NCBI GenBank assembly: GCA_016125075.1
Contig: WGMO01000010.1
Location: 235,067-299,066 of the forward strand
Origin: Terrimonas sp.
Lineage (GTDB): Bacteria > Bacteroidota > Bacteroidia > Chitinophagales > Chitinophagaceae
Direction of reading: 5' to 3'
DNA length: 64,000 bases
Shown: piece by piece, positions 1-8,654 of the stretch
Layout: each line of letters starts with the position of its first letter
How positions within the stretch are numbered: the stretch's first letter is position 1
Program-made: the position numbers and the translations under genes
The notes under the pieces: model-generated
Told to the model about the DNA's origin: nothing
The model's input: the letters and a program-made list of their open reading frames with translations, nothing else
Databases searched by the model: none

Positions 1-524
1 TTAAGACCTACACCTATAAAGACCGCATTGATAAACTGGTGAGAAAGGGAAATGCCGAACCTCCTTTGAAAGGATTCTCCCTGTCTGGTGAAACAAAAAC
101 AGATTCCACCCAGGTCGTGCTCAATGAACGATATGCCATCCTGCTTTTTGTGGAAGACCTTTCAAAATTCTCTGCCGCCCGCCAGGAAGAGTGCCGGTCG
201 GTCTTTGAACTGGCACTCAAAAAGAATCTGCCCTTCTACATGGTCACAACCAATATTGCAACGGCAAAAGAAAAGCTTGCCGGAACAGTTTTAGCAAACA
301 TCCAGGTTTTTACCTGTGATTTTACCGCCATCCGAACCGCCGCCCGTACCAATCCCTGCTATTACCTGCTCAGTAAGGGCACCGTGGTGAATAAATGGAG
401 TGCAAAAACAGTGGCAGGACTTGAATTTTCTCTGATGAATATGAAACCATTGATCCCGATTCCCCCCGCCGGTTTTGCAGGGGAGCCCGATACCATACTT
501 TCCAAACAAGATTCAATTCATTAA
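1..524 (+). CDS. DoxX/BT_3928-family protein, C-terminal part (5' end outside window)
   Basis: The reading frame is open from base 3 to the TAA at 522-524, so only the last ~173 residues are visible. The sequence looks like the soluble thioredoxin-like C-terminal domain that follows a DoxX membrane domain in Bacteroidota BT_3928-type proteins. It has a strand-like stretch (YAILLFVEDLSKF) where thioredoxin folds begin, but no CxxC active site is visible, so a redox role cannot be claimed. A GTG at 39 is an internal codon rather than a convincing start, because upstream codons continue in the same style (KTYTYKDRIDKLV). The stop lies one base before the likely TTG start of the next gene, which suggests co-transcription. 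The family call is from memory and is moderate. Confidence 0.5.
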   Translation, partial: KTYTYKDRIDKLVRKGNAEPPLKGFSLSGETKTDSTQVVLNERYAILLFVEDLSKFSAARQEECRSVFELALKKNLPFYMVTTNIATAKEKLAGTVLANIQVFTCDFTAIRTAARTNPCYYLLSKGTVVNKWSAKTVAGLEFSLMNMKPLIPIPPAGFAGEPDTILSKQDSIH

Positions 525-525
525 G

Positions 526-1578
526 TTGACCCGCTTTATCCTCAAAAGGTTTTTCTATGGCTTACTGGTGCTGGCCGGTGTTGTGGTACTGGTCTTTTTC
601 CTTTTCCAGGGATTTGGCGATCCTTCCCGGCTTGTCATGGGTCAAACAGGCGACTCCACCACGCAGGCTAATATCAGGAAAGAAATGAACCTGGACCAGC
701 CAAAATGGAAACAGTTCCTGTACTACCTGAACGATGTATCGCCGCTGGCTTTTCACACCAAGGAGGAAATAAAAAATAAAGGGCTGAAGGGGTTCTTTAT
801 CGGCCGTGATTTAAAACTGGGCCTTAAACTGCCTTACCTGCGAAAATCTTACCAATCGAAAAAAAATGTTGGAAGCATACTGATGCAGGCCCTTCCGGGC
901 ACCCTGATGCTGGCCGTCGCAGCAATGTTTATCGCGATCCTGATAGGCATCCCCCTGGGTGTAATGGCCGCAGTAAAAAAAGGCACCTGGATGGATAGTT
1001 CGGCGGTATTGGGCAGCATACTGGGCATATCAGCCCCTTCATTTTTCATGGGAATCGTAATTGCCTATGTTTTCGGGTTCCTCTTAACCCACTACACGGG
1101 ACTTCATATAACGGGAAACTGGTTCGAACTCGACGACAGGAACGGGGTCAAATATCTTTCCCTGCAAAACCTGATCCTACCCGCTTTCACACTGGGCATC
1201 CGGCCGCTGGCCATCATCACCCAACTGACCAGAACTGCCATGCTCGATGTGCTGAACCAGGACTATATCAGGACTGCCTTTGCCAAAGGGTTAGGGAAAC
1301 GAAAGGTCATTTGGAAGCATGCCCTCAGGAACGCCCTCAACCCGGTGATAACAGCCATAACGGGTTGGTTTGCCGAATTACTGGCCGGTGCATTTTTTGT
1401 GGAATACATATTCGGCTGGAGAGGAATCGGAAAAGTAACTGTTGATGCGCTGGAAAAACTGGATTTCCCGGTTGTCATGGGATCTGTATTGATTTCAGCC
1501 TCTTTCTTTATCCTTGTCAACCTGCTGGCCGATATTTTATATGGGATAATAGACCCCCGCATCAGGACGACTACTTAA
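526..1578 (+). CDS. DppB/OppB-like ABC transporter permease
   Basis: This is an inner-membrane permease subunit of the peptide/nickel ABC transporter type. The N-terminus (TRFILKRFFYGLLVLAGVVV) has the basic residues plus first transmembrane helix usual for DppB. A BPD_transp_1 domain with about five helices follows. The cytoplasmic EAA-like loop is visible around YIRTAFAKGLGKRKVIWKHALRNALNP, and the protein ends with DPRIRTTT, a typical DppB tail. I chose the TTG at 526, just after the previous gene's stop. A TTG at 475 is possible but would add residues that are really the upstream gene read in another frame. No DppC, ATPase or binding protein gene follows, so the partner subunits must lie upstream or elsewhere. 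Confidence 0.8.
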   Translation: MTRFILKRFFYGLLVLAGVVVLVFFLFQGFGDPSRLVMGQTGDSTTQANIRKEMNLDQPKWKQFLYYLNDVSPLAFHTKEEIKNKGLKGFFIGRDLKLGLKLPYLRKSYQSKKNVGSILMQALPGTLMLAVAAMFIAILIGIPLGVMAAVKKGTWMDSSAVLGSILGISAPSFFMGIVIAYVFGFLLTHYTGLHITGNWFELDDRNGVKYLSLQNLILPAFTLGIRPLAIITQLTRTAMLDVLNQDYIRTAFAKGLGKRKVIWKHALRNALNPVITAITGWFAELLAGAFFVEYIFGWRGIGKVTVDALEKLDFPVVMGSVLISASFFILVNLLADILYGIIDPRIRTTT

Positions 1579-1725
1579 ATTACCTTCTCCGCTTTTAACC
1601 GCCATTTTTAACAAAAATTATTTATTCACAACTGACCAGCATCAGGATATAGGCAATTATTTTTTCGTAGATTATAGGATTGTTTCGATACGTGCAATCC
1701 CTTATTCACCCTAAAATCTTTGAGC

Positions 1726-2151
1726 ATGGAAAAAATAATTCACATACTAAAAAGGAAGGAACCCAACTTCCATACCATCACCCCAAATGCAGACCTTACC
1801 GAAGCACTGAATAAAATGTGTTGTGAAGATGCAGACCACCTGGTTGTGATGAACGATGAAGGCAATTTCCTGGGTGTCATCAGCGAACATGATATCACCA
1901 CAAAAGCGTTGATGATGAAAAAACCGGTAGAAGATCTGAAAGTGAAAGATGTGATGGATAATAAACTTCCGATGGCTACTATCAATGATACTGTAGAAAG
2001 TTGCATGAAACTTTTAAGACAGCACCAGGCCAGGCATATTGCCGTTTTTGAAAACTTCAGTTTCAGGGGCGTAGTAACAGCCTCCGATTTTATTGATGAA
2101 GCTGTAAAGAAAAGAGACGAGATATTTGATACGGATGAAGAAGTGTATTGA
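1726..2151 (+). CDS. CBS-domain pair protein
   Basis: A small cytoplasmic protein of 141 residues made almost only of two tandem CBS motifs, roughly residues 8-60 and 72-130. Each carries the usual VSxxDI-like signature (GVISEHDIT and GVVTASDFI). CBS pairs bind adenosine nucleotides and regulate partner proteins, but nothing here identifies the partner. The start is ATG 1726, and a TTG two codons upstream is less likely. It is transcribed toward the recF operon, with only 6 bp between its stop and the convergent DUF721 gene. Confidence 0.75.
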   Translation: MEKIIHILKRKEPNFHTITPNADLTEALNKMCCEDADHLVVMNDEGNFLGVISEHDITTKALMMKKPVEDLKVKDVMDNKLPMATINDTVESCMKLLRQHQARHIAVFENFSFRGVVTASDFIDEAVKKRDEIFDTDEEVY

Positions 2152-2157
2152 CAGGGT

Positions 2158-2439
2158 CTATTGGATGACTACTTCACTGATTATTTTTTTCCCCAGTGCC
2201 TCATTGACCCTGTTCATGATTTTCTCCTTCTGATAAAAAAGTTCGTTTTTCAGGGGCGCCACATGTGTCGTGATATAGAGTTTGTCGCCATATATCCTGA
2301 TACTTTCGGTATACCGGGCAATGGTCTTACCCATGATCTCCTCCCACACATCTTCAATCTGAAGTGCCTGGATCGACCCCTTGATCCTGCTTTTGTTCAG
2401 GAATTGCTGTATGGCTTCACCCATTGAAAATTCACCCAT
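2158..2439 (-). CDS. DUF721 / DciA-like protein
   Basis: A 93-residue DUF721 protein with the family core (VWEEIMGKTIARYTESIRIYGDKLYITT) followed by NELFYQKEKIMNRVNEALG. DUF721 overlaps the DciA family, the replicative helicase loader or operator found in bacteria without DnaC. Bacteroidota members are short forms like this one. It starts 18 bp after the recF stop and is almost certainly co-transcribed with it, which fits a DNA-replication link. An ATG five codons downstream (GEFSMGEA) is an alternative start. Its molecular role here is inferred from the family. Confidence 0.75.
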   Translation of the reverse strand: MGEFSMGEAIQQFLNKSRIKGSIQALQIEDVWEEIMGKTIARYTESIRIYGDKLYITTHVAPLKNELFYQKEKIMNRVNEALGKKIISEVVIQ

Positions 2440-2457
2440 GTTGCAAAGTTAATTCAT

Positions 2458-3540
2458 TCAGATGTCAATACACTGATAGGTGGTGTTGACCATTTCAAGA
2501 TGTTTGCATAACCTATCCTTATTGGTGTCGGTTATGAAAACCTGGCCTTTATTCTCAATACAGACCCGGTATAATAGATTTGATATCCGCTCCTCGTCCA
2601 GTTTCTCAAAAACGTCATCCAGCAGCAGCAGGGGAGGAAACCCCTTTTTATCCCGCAACACTTCCATCTCAGCCAGTTTCAGTGCAAACAATAAGCTTTT
2701 TCGCTGTCCCTGTGAAGCGATTGTACGGAAGGGCTGTCCGGCAAACCGGATATCAATATCATCTTTATGGATACCCGATGTCGTTCGCTGCGACCATAGG
2801 TCTTTCTGCCGGTTGGCAGCCAGTATGGACCCGAAGGCATCCTGGAGGAGTTCGCTATCATACACGAGGGTAATGTCTTCGTATTGCTGAGAAATATTGT
2901 TGTACAGCTGTTTCACAACCGGAAGGAAGCTGACCAGGAATTCCTTTCTCTTTTCAAACAGGGGTGTGCCCTCCCGGACCAGCTGATGATCGATCACCTC
3001 CAGCAATTCGAAATTCTGCTGGTGGGTATCTGCAAACGACTTTAGCAAAGAGTTTCTTTGCTGCTGTATTTTAATATAACTGATAAGGTGCTGGAGATAG
3101 CCGGGATCCAACTGGGACAATAAAGAATCCAGAAACCGGCGCCTTTCTTCACTTCCGTTGGTGATCATGCTGATATCATCCGGGGCAATGATCACGCAGG
3201 GATACCTTCCAATATGGGATGAAAATTTCTCATACAGTGTTTCATTCACAGAAAACTCTTTTTTCCCGTTTTCCCTCAACACACAGCATGTCTTTTCCGG
3301 CTGGCCATTGACTTCAAAAACCCCTTCCAGCCTGAACCCCGATTTACCCTGTCGCACATTCAAAGCATCCATCCTTGTAAAATAGCTTTTCGTGAAAGAG
3401 AGATAATGGATGGCATCCAGCAGGTTGGTCTTTCCGGTACCGTTATTGCCGCAGATCGCCGTAATCCTTTCAGGAAAAGAAAATGACCGGTTCATATAAT
3501 TTTTGAACTGGAACAGCGATATGGAGCTAATTTTAAGCAA
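2458..3540 (-). CDS. recF: DNA replication/repair protein RecF
   Basis: RecF is an SMC-like ATPase that helps load RecA at single-strand gaps. The 360-residue length is normal. Walker A is visible at residues 30-37 (GNNGTGKT), the ABC signature region at IASQGQRKSLLFALKLAEME, and Walker B in PPLLLLDDVFEKLDEER, followed by the switch histidine-like region VFITDTN. It heads a two-gene minus-strand unit with the DUF721 gene. The 170-bp gap upstream separates it from divergent pdhA and must hold both promoters. Confidence 0.95.
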   Translation of the reverse strand: MLKISSISLFQFKNYMNRSFSFPERITAICGNNGTGKTNLLDAIHYLSFTKSYFTRMDALNVRQGKSGFRLEGVFEVNGQPEKTCCVLRENGKKEFSVNETLYEKFSSHIGRYPCVIIAPDDISMITNGSEERRRFLDSLLSQLDPGYLQHLISYIKIQQQRNSLLKSFADTHQQNFELLEVIDHQLVREGTPLFEKRKEFLVSFLPVVKQLYNNISQQYEDITLVYDSELLQDAFGSILAANRQKDLWSQRTTSGIHKDDIDIRFAGQPFRTIASQGQRKSLLFALKLAEMEVLRDKKGFPPLLLLDDVFEKLDEERISNLLYRVCIENKGQVFITDTNKDRLCKHLEMVNTTYQCIDI

Positions 3541-3687
3541 AATCCAGGACGCAATTTAAGCCTGATATCCGGGTAGCTGAGCGATTCGTTGAAAAACTCC
3601 GTTATTTTTACCTAAAAATCAGATAAAGGGTTAAAAATCATAAAATCATATTGGGAAACGGAAAATAAGAAATTGGCTGGTTTCCCT

Positions 3688-3695
3688 TATTTTTG
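3688..3695 (+). promoter_or_regulatory. -7 element of the Bacteroidota type upstream of pdhA
   Basis: TATTTTTG fits the Bacteroidota -7 consensus TAnnTTTG and ends 19 bp before the GTG start of pdhA. A TTGG at 3673-3676 is too close (about 11 bp spacer) for the usual -33 element, so only the -7 box is supported. Confidence 0.45.
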
Positions 3696-3714
3696 CACCT
3701 CAAATTTTTTGCCG

Positions 3715-4710
3715 GTGGCTACTAAATTTTCTAAAGAAACTTACCTGTATTGGTACGAACTCATGCAGCTCATCCGCCAGTTTGAACTGATGGCGGAAGA
3801 AAAGTATAAAATGGAAGGAAAGATCCGCGGTTTTTTCCATGCTTATATCGGTCAGGAAGCCATAGCAGCAGGTTGTATGACAGCAACAAAACCTGAAGAT
3901 CTTTACATAACCGCTTACCGCGATCACGGCCTGGCCATTGCCAAAGGAGTCTCCGTGAACAGCTGTATGGCAGAATTATTCGGAAAAGCGACTGGTAATG
4001 CAAAGGGAAAGGGAGGTAGCATGCACTTTTTCGGAAAGGATGTGAACTTTTATGGCGGTCATGGTATCGTAGGCGCCCAGATCGGTACTGGGGCAGGATT
4101 GGCCTTTGCAGAGAAATACAGGGGAAGTGAAAACGTGGTGCTTTGTTTTTTTGGCGATGGGGCCGCCCGCCAGGGTATTTTACATGAAACCTTTAACCTG
4201 GCCATGTTGTGGAAACTGCCCGTGGTATTCATCTGTGAAAATAACAATTATGCCATGGGCACATCGATCGAACGGACCAGTAACGTTATCGATATCTACA
4301 AACTGGCGGATGCCTATGAAATGCCCGGGGATGCCGCAGATGGTATGCATCCCGAAACGGTGCACGAGGCCGTTGCCAGGGCAGTAAAAAGGGCGCGGCA
4401 GGGTGATGGACCGACCCTTTTGGAATTAAAGACATACCGGTATAAAGGGCATTCCATCAGTGACCCCCAGAAATACCGCAGCAAGGAGGAAGTGGATGAA
4501 TACAAGGATAAAGATCCCATTGCCCAGGTGCTGAACATGATCAGGGAACACCGGTATGCCACTGAAGAAGAAATAGCTGCCATTAATAAGCGGGTCGATG
4601 ATATAGTGAACGAGTCGGTAAAATTTGCAGAAGAGAGCCCCTGGCCCGATGATAGTGAGGTTTTAAAGGATGTTTATGTCGATAAAAATTATCCGTTTAT
4701 AGTTGACTGA
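3715..4710 (+). CDS. pdhA: Pyruvate dehydrogenase E1 component, alpha subunit
   Basis: The TPP-dependent decarboxylase subunit that feeds pyruvate carbon into acetyl-CoA. The TPP/Mg motif begins at GDGAARQG and ends at ENNNYAMGT, about 28 residues later as expected. The HAYIGQEA and YRDHG segments near the N-terminus and the phosphorylation-loop-like RYKGHSISDPQKYR are characteristic of E1 alpha. I start at GTG 3715 (MATKFSKETYLYWYELM), just after the promoter. The longer frame from TTG 3673 would include promoter bases. The protein has 331 residues, normal for separate alpha subunits. The E1 beta gene is not adjacent, so the complex is encoded elsewhere or split. Confidence 0.92.
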   Translation: MATKFSKETYLYWYELMQLIRQFELMAEEKYKMEGKIRGFFHAYIGQEAIAAGCMTATKPEDLYITAYRDHGLAIAKGVSVNSCMAELFGKATGNAKGKGGSMHFFGKDVNFYGGHGIVGAQIGTGAGLAFAEKYRGSENVVLCFFGDGAARQGILHETFNLAMLWKLPVVFICENNNYAMGTSIERTSNVIDIYKLADAYEMPGDAADGMHPETVHEAVARAVKRARQGDGPTLLELKTYRYKGHSISDPQKYRSKEEVDEYKDKDPIAQVLNMIREHRYATEEEIAAINKRVDDIVNESVKFAEESPWPDDSEVLKDVYVDKNYPFIVD

Positions 4711-4746
4711 TATAAATTAAACCCCAATTATTTTAAATACAAAAAA

Positions 4747-5427
4747 ATGTCGAAAGCGAATACAGTGATTGAGAAGGACCACAATGAAATGGTGGTCGAA
4801 AAAGCAAAGGATTTCTGGGTAAAGTACCAGCGTCCCCTAATGATCGTCAGCGCCCTTGTCATCATCATTGCCGGTGGTTTCCTGGGGTATAAGAATTTTG
4901 TCAAATTACCTAATGAAGCTAAAGCCGAAGATGCTATTTTCAAAGCAGAGGAATACTACCGCATGGATTCCCTGGATAAAGCCTTAAACGGTGACATGCT
5001 GAATGCAGGGTTCCTGAAAGTGATCAGCAAATATGGCAACACTGATGCCGGCAAAAGGGCACGTTTGTATGCCGGAGACTGTCTGCTCAGAAAAGGCGAT
5101 TTTGCACAAGCAGTGAAATACCTGAAAGAATTCAGTACAGATTCGAAAATGATACAGGCTGTTGCCTATAAATTAACGGCCGATGCCTATTCAGAGCAGG
5201 GCAAAAATGATGAAGCCATTGATTATTACAAAAAGGCCGCCCATCATTTTGAAGCCGACAAGGATAATTCTTCCTTATATCTCTCCATGGCCGCAGGACT
5301 TTGTGAGAAAACCGGGAAAACCAAAGAGGCCATAGAACTGTATAAGGAATTAAAAGAGAAATTCCCGAAAACAGCGGCCGGCTTTGATGCCGATAAATAC
5401 CTTGGTAAACTGGGTGCCTATAATTAA
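4747..5427 (+). CDS. TPR-repeat protein with N-terminal membrane anchor
   Basis: A 226-residue protein with a cytoplasmic N-terminus, one transmembrane helix at about residues 31-50 (MIVSALVIIIAGGFLGY), then two to four TPR-like helical pairs (for example AYKLTADAYSEQGKNDEAIDYYKKA and EKTGKTKEAIELYKELKEKFPK). The layout is like YfgM-type ancillary proteins of the cell envelope, but no specific partner is shown. It sits 36 bp after pdhA and only 5 bp before ribH, so it is likely part of one transcript with them. Confidence 0.7.
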   Translation: MSKANTVIEKDHNEMVVEKAKDFWVKYQRPLMIVSALVIIIAGGFLGYKNFVKLPNEAKAEDAIFKAEEYYRMDSLDKALNGDMLNAGFLKVISKYGNTDAGKRARLYAGDCLLRKGDFAQAVKYLKEFSTDSKMIQAVAYKLTADAYSEQGKNDEAIDYYKKAAHHFEADKDNSSLYLSMAAGLCEKTGKTKEAIELYKELKEKFPKTAAGFDADKYLGKLGAYN

Positions 5428-5432
5428 TCGAA

Positions 5433-5933
5433 ATGGCGGATGTAAGCAATAGTAAATTATTAACTACCAATACGGGCATTCTGCAAAAGGATGCCTTTAT
5501 TGTTTTAGTGAAAACAGAATGGAATGCCTTTATTACGGATGAACTGGAAAAAGGCTGTCTGAAAACACTGGAAGCAAATAAGCACGTTAAAACATTAACC
5601 CTCCAGGTACCCGGATCATTTGAAATACCCTTTGCGATCAAACATTTTTGGGAGCATCATGGCAAAAAGAAAAAACCGGATGCCTTTATTGCATTAGGCT
5701 GTGTGATCAGGGGCGGCACTCCACATTTTGAATATGTCAGCAAAGCGATTACAGAAGGTATCACCCAATTGAACCTTTTGCTACCTGTTCCAACCATATT
5801 TGGCGTGTTGACGGTCGATACGGAAGAGCAGGCCCGGGACCGGATTGGTGGCCCGCAGGGTCATAAAGGAGAGGAAGCCGCCATTACCGCCATGAAAATG
5901 ATCGCCTTCAAAAATGCCATTAAAAAGTCATGA
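5433..5933 (+). CDS. ribH: 6,7-dimethyl-8-ribityllumazine synthase
   Basis: Riboflavin biosynthesis enzyme that condenses a dihydroxybutanone phosphate with the ribityl-pyrimidine. Family landmarks are VPGSFEIPFAIKHF (substrate loop), ALGCVIRGGTPHFEYV with the catalytic histidine region, and IFGVLTVDTEEQARDR. The length of 166 residues is usual for the 60-mer or pentameric type. It starts 5 bp after the TPR gene. Its 3' end is followed within 10 bp by the next start, so the genes are tightly packed. Confidence 0.95.
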   Translation: MADVSNSKLLTTNTGILQKDAFIVLVKTEWNAFITDELEKGCLKTLEANKHVKTLTLQVPGSFEIPFAIKHFWEHHGKKKKPDAFIALGCVIRGGTPHFEYVSKAITEGITQLNLLLPVPTIFGVLTVDTEEQARDRIGGPQGHKGEEAAITAMKMIAFKNAIKKS

Positions 5934-5940
5934 TCACCAC

Positions 5941-6660
5941 ATGAATGTCCAGATCTTCATACCCTGTTTTGTAGACCAGCTGTACCCGCAGACCGGATTT
6001 AATATGGTCAAGGTATTGGAAAAGACCGGTTGTACAGTCAGCTACAATGTCAACCAGACCTGTTGTGGTCAGCCCGCTTATAATGCCGGTTTCCGGGATG
6101 AGGCCCGAAAAGTCTGTACTAAATTCATCCATGATTTTAAAGGCACAGAATATATATTAACCCCCAGTGCCAGTTGTGCCGGGTTTGTGAAAAATTACTA
6201 TCATCAATTGTTTGATAATTCTTCCCTACACAATGAAGTCAGGGAACTGAGCAACCGCATTTATGAATTTTCTGAATTTATGGTGAATATTCTCCAAGTC
6301 ACTGATGTGGGTGCACGCCTGGAAGGAAAAGCAACTTACCACGACAGTTGTGCGGCGCTCCGGGAGTGCAAAATAAAAGAAGAACCCCGGAAACTCTTAA
6401 AGAAAGTGAGGGGACTGGAACTTACAGAAATGAATGATGTGGAAACCTGTTGTGGTTTCGGTGGCACTTTTGCCGTTAAGTTTGAATCCATCTCAATAGG
6501 TATGGGCGAACAGAAAGTGGAAAATGCCCTGGCCACCCAGGCCGAATATTTAATCGCAACCGATCTTTCCTGCCTCATGCACCTGCAGGGTTATATCAAC
6601 CAGAAAGGTTATGCCCTGCAAACCATGCATATCGCCGATGTGCTGGCGGAGGGCTGGTGA
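5941..6660 (+). CDS. LutA/YkgE-like (Fe-S)-binding protein
   Basis: A 239-residue protein with two CCG (cysteine-rich) modules. The visible cysteine groups are IPCFVDQ, NQTCCGQPAYNAG, PSASCAGF, YHDSCAALREC, VETCCGFGGTF and DLSCLMH. This is the pattern of LutA/YkgE in lactate oxidation complexes and of other CCG Fe-S oxidoreductase subunits. ATG 5941 fits the family start (MNVQIFIPCFVDQLYP). An ATG at 5914 would overlap ribH. The LutB and LutC partners normally found next to it are absent, so the substrate is uncertain. Confidence 0.85.
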   Translation: MNVQIFIPCFVDQLYPQTGFNMVKVLEKTGCTVSYNVNQTCCGQPAYNAGFRDEARKVCTKFIHDFKGTEYILTPSASCAGFVKNYYHQLFDNSSLHNEVRELSNRIYEFSEFMVNILQVTDVGARLEGKATYHDSCAALRECKIKEEPRKLLKKVRGLELTEMNDVETCCGFGGTFAVKFESISIGMGEQKVENALATQAEYLIATDLSCLMHLQGYINQKGYALQTMHIADVLAEGW

Positions 6661-6741
6661 ACAACTGTAATACATATCTTTTCGCGTTACTTCGCAATAA
6701 AAAACAGTTTTCCGGAACCCGGTCAGCATAAATAAAACAAC

Positions 6742-6778
6742 AAAAAAGCCCCGGTTAACATTGCTGAAAAACCGGGAC
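6742..6778 (-). terminator. Rho-independent terminator of the fasciclin gene
   Basis: CCCGGTT (6750-6756) pairs with AACCGGG (6770-6776). Read on the minus strand the stem is followed by a run of T (bases 6747-6742). It lies about 25 bp downstream of the fasciclin gene stop. Confidence 0.75.
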
Positions 6779-6800
6779 GTTTGTTAGGTTAGGGGAGTGA

Positions 6801-7358
6801 TCATTTTGGTAAAACAACATGATCGATCACATGGATAATACCATTTTTCTGATACACATCACTGATTGTCACTTTTGCCATTCCGCCTTTCTCATCTTTC
6901 AGCACAATATTTTTTCCATCCATCATGACCCATAATTTACCTCCGGCTACCGTGGTCAGTTCGGCCTTGCCGTTTCCAGCCTTGATCATCTTTGCCAATT
7001 CTTTTGCATCCAGTCTGCCCGCCACAACATGATAAGTCAAAACCGTAGTCAGCATTTTTTTATTTTCCGGTTTCAGCAGGGTCGGTACCGTTCCTTCCGG
7101 CAACAGGTCAAATGCTTCGTTTGTTGGAGCAAATACGGTGAAAGGTCCGGCGCTCTGCAAAGTTTCCACGAGACCGGCAGCTTTTACAGCTGCTACCAGG
7201 GTCGTATGGTCTTTTGATTGAATGGCATTTTCAACGATGTTTTTGGAGGGATACATCGCCGCACCGCCAACCATCACTGTTTTTTCCATTTGTGCCTGTG
7301 ACTGGTAAAAGAATAAAGAAGCCATCAGCAGCAAAGCTGCTTGTTTGATTGATTTCAT
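6801..7358 (-). CDS. Secreted fasciclin (FAS1) domain protein
   Basis: A 185-residue exported protein. Residues 1-22 form a signal peptide (LLLMASLFFYQSQAQ) ending in an AQ-type cleavage site. The rest is a single FAS1 adhesion domain with its hallmark H1 motif (GPFTVFAPTNEAF), the YHVV box (VLTYHVVAGRL) and the terminal IHVIDHVVLP. FAS1 proteins act in surface adhesion or sensing. No neighbouring gene narrows the role, and it has its own terminator. Confidence 0.9.
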   Translation of the reverse strand: MKSIKQAALLLMASLFFYQSQAQMEKTVMVGGAAMYPSKNIVENAIQSKDHTTLVAAVKAAGLVETLQSAGPFTVFAPTNEAFDLLPEGTVPTLLKPENKKMLTTVLTYHVVAGRLDAKELAKMIKAGNGKAELTTVAGGKLWVMMDGKNIVLKDEKGGMAKVTISDVYQKNGIIHVIDHVVLPK

Positions 7359-7494
7359 AACTGTTTAATTTTTTTTAATGATTCAGAGATTGCATACAGT
7401 TACGAGACCCCCATTCCTTTAGATTTAAGGATCAATAAAATCTTTTACTTTTGATCCGTGAATTTTCGATCGTTTACGCTTAATAAAAAAAATA

Positions 7495-7905
7495 ATGACC
7501 TATTGGCTTGTTAAATCAGAACCGTTTAAATATTCCTGGGATCAGCTCAAAAAAGATAAACAAACCTGTTGGGATGGTGTAAGAAATTATGCAGCCCGTT
7601 TGCATCTCCGGGCCATGAAAAAAGGAGATGAGGCTTTATTTTATCACAGCAACGAAGGACTGGAGATTGTCGGGATAACCAAAATTATCCGGGAAGCCTA
7701 TCCCGATCCGACAACCGATGATGACCGCTGGGTCGCAGTTGACCTAAAGGCCCATCAGAAACTCAAAAAACCGGTTTCGCTGGATAGCATCAAAAAGGAC
7801 AAGCGTCTGGCCAATATGGCCCTCGTGCGATTGGGACGTCTTTCCGTTCAACCTGTTACTGCAGAAGAATTTGGGGTCATCATGGAATTGGCCGGTATGT
7901 CCTGA
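7495..7905 (+). CDS. EVE domain protein
   Basis: A 136-residue stand-alone EVE domain. The start MTYWLVKSEP and the segments WDGVRNYAARLHLRAMKKGDEALFY and NEGLEIVGITKI are typical of this PUA-like fold, which binds modified bases in DNA or RNA. In other bacteria EVE proteins occur fused to restriction or defence proteins. Here it is a single-domain form with no defence genes nearby, so housekeeping RNA or DNA binding is more likely. Confidence 0.88.
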   Translation: MTYWLVKSEPFKYSWDQLKKDKQTCWDGVRNYAARLHLRAMKKGDEALFYHSNEGLEIVGITKIIREAYPDPTTDDDRWVAVDLKAHQKLKKPVSLDSIKKDKRLANMALVRLGRLSVQPVTAEEFGVIMELAGMS

Positions 7906-7945
7906 CAGGAAACATTAACTTACCTTGACTTAAAAGAATTGAAAA

Positions 7946-8647
7946 TTGGTGAACAGGAAGAAACTGGTGGTTTTATCGGGTGCAGGAGTCAGTGCAGAAA
8001 GCGGGTTAAAAACTTTTCGTGATAGTGACGGGCTCTGGGAGGGCTATAACGTGGAACATGTAGCCACCCCCCAGGCATGGCGAAAAGATCCTGAACTTGT
8101 ATTGTCTTTTTATAATTACCGGAGAAAGCAGGTGCGGGAGGCCCGGCCCAATGAAGCACACCTGGGATTGGCAGAACTGGAAAAATATTTTGAGGTAACG
8201 GTTATCACCCAGAATATCGACGACCTCCATGAAAGAGGAGGTTCCTCGCAGGTATTTCACTTACATGGTGAGATCCTGAAAATGCGCAGCGAGGTCAACC
8301 GGCATTTGGTTTATCCCATCATGGATGATATCCATATGGGGGATCGGGCGGAGGATGGTAGCCAGTTAAGACCGCATATCGTGTGGTTTGGTGAAGCTGT
8401 CCCCATGATGGAGGAAGCCATTCCCATCGTGCAGGCCGCCGATATTTTTGTGGTGGTCGGCACTTCACTGGTCGTCTATCCCGCAGCCGGGCTGGTGCAA
8501 TATGCCAGATGGGATATCCCCAAATATATCATTGACAAAAAAATACCCTATTCTTCATCGTTATATAACCTTATTGCCATCGAAAAACCGGCTACAGAAG
8601 GTGTTCGGGAACTGATCGCAAGACTGGTCGGCCCTGGCAACCCGTAA
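7946..8647 (+). CDS. cobB: Sirtuin family NAD-dependent protein deacylase (cysteine-free)
   Basis: A Sir2-fold enzyme that uses NAD to remove acyl groups from lysines. The NAD site GAGVSAESG (residues 12-20), TQNIDDLH (88-95), the catalytic histidine in HLHGE (H107), and GTSLVVYPAAG are present. Y56 and R59 (YNYR) match the Tyr/Arg pair of class III desuccinylases such as CobB. The segment between HLHGE and RPHIVWFGE, which normally carries four zinc cysteines, has none, and the whole protein contains no cysteine. The start is TTG 7946 or GTG 7949, as no ATG is in frame. The gene name follows family usage only. Confidence 0.88.
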   Translation: MVNRKKLVVLSGAGVSAESGLKTFRDSDGLWEGYNVEHVATPQAWRKDPELVLSFYNYRRKQVREARPNEAHLGLAELEKYFEVTVITQNIDDLHERGGSSQVFHLHGEILKMRSEVNRHLVYPIMDDIHMGDRAEDGSQLRPHIVWFGEAVPMMEEAIPIVQAADIFVVVGTSLVVYPAAGLVQYARWDIPKYIIDKKIPYSSSLYNLIAIEKPATEGVRELIARLVGPGNP

Positions 8648-8654
8648 GAGATCA

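Noticed and set aside
1622..1630. DnaA-box-like nonamer TTATTCACA (also at 35706 and 63910) as a replication origin
   Set aside because: Isolated single matches of a short motif are expected by chance in 64 kb. There is no dnaA gene, no box cluster, and recF and gyrA alone do not mark an origin.
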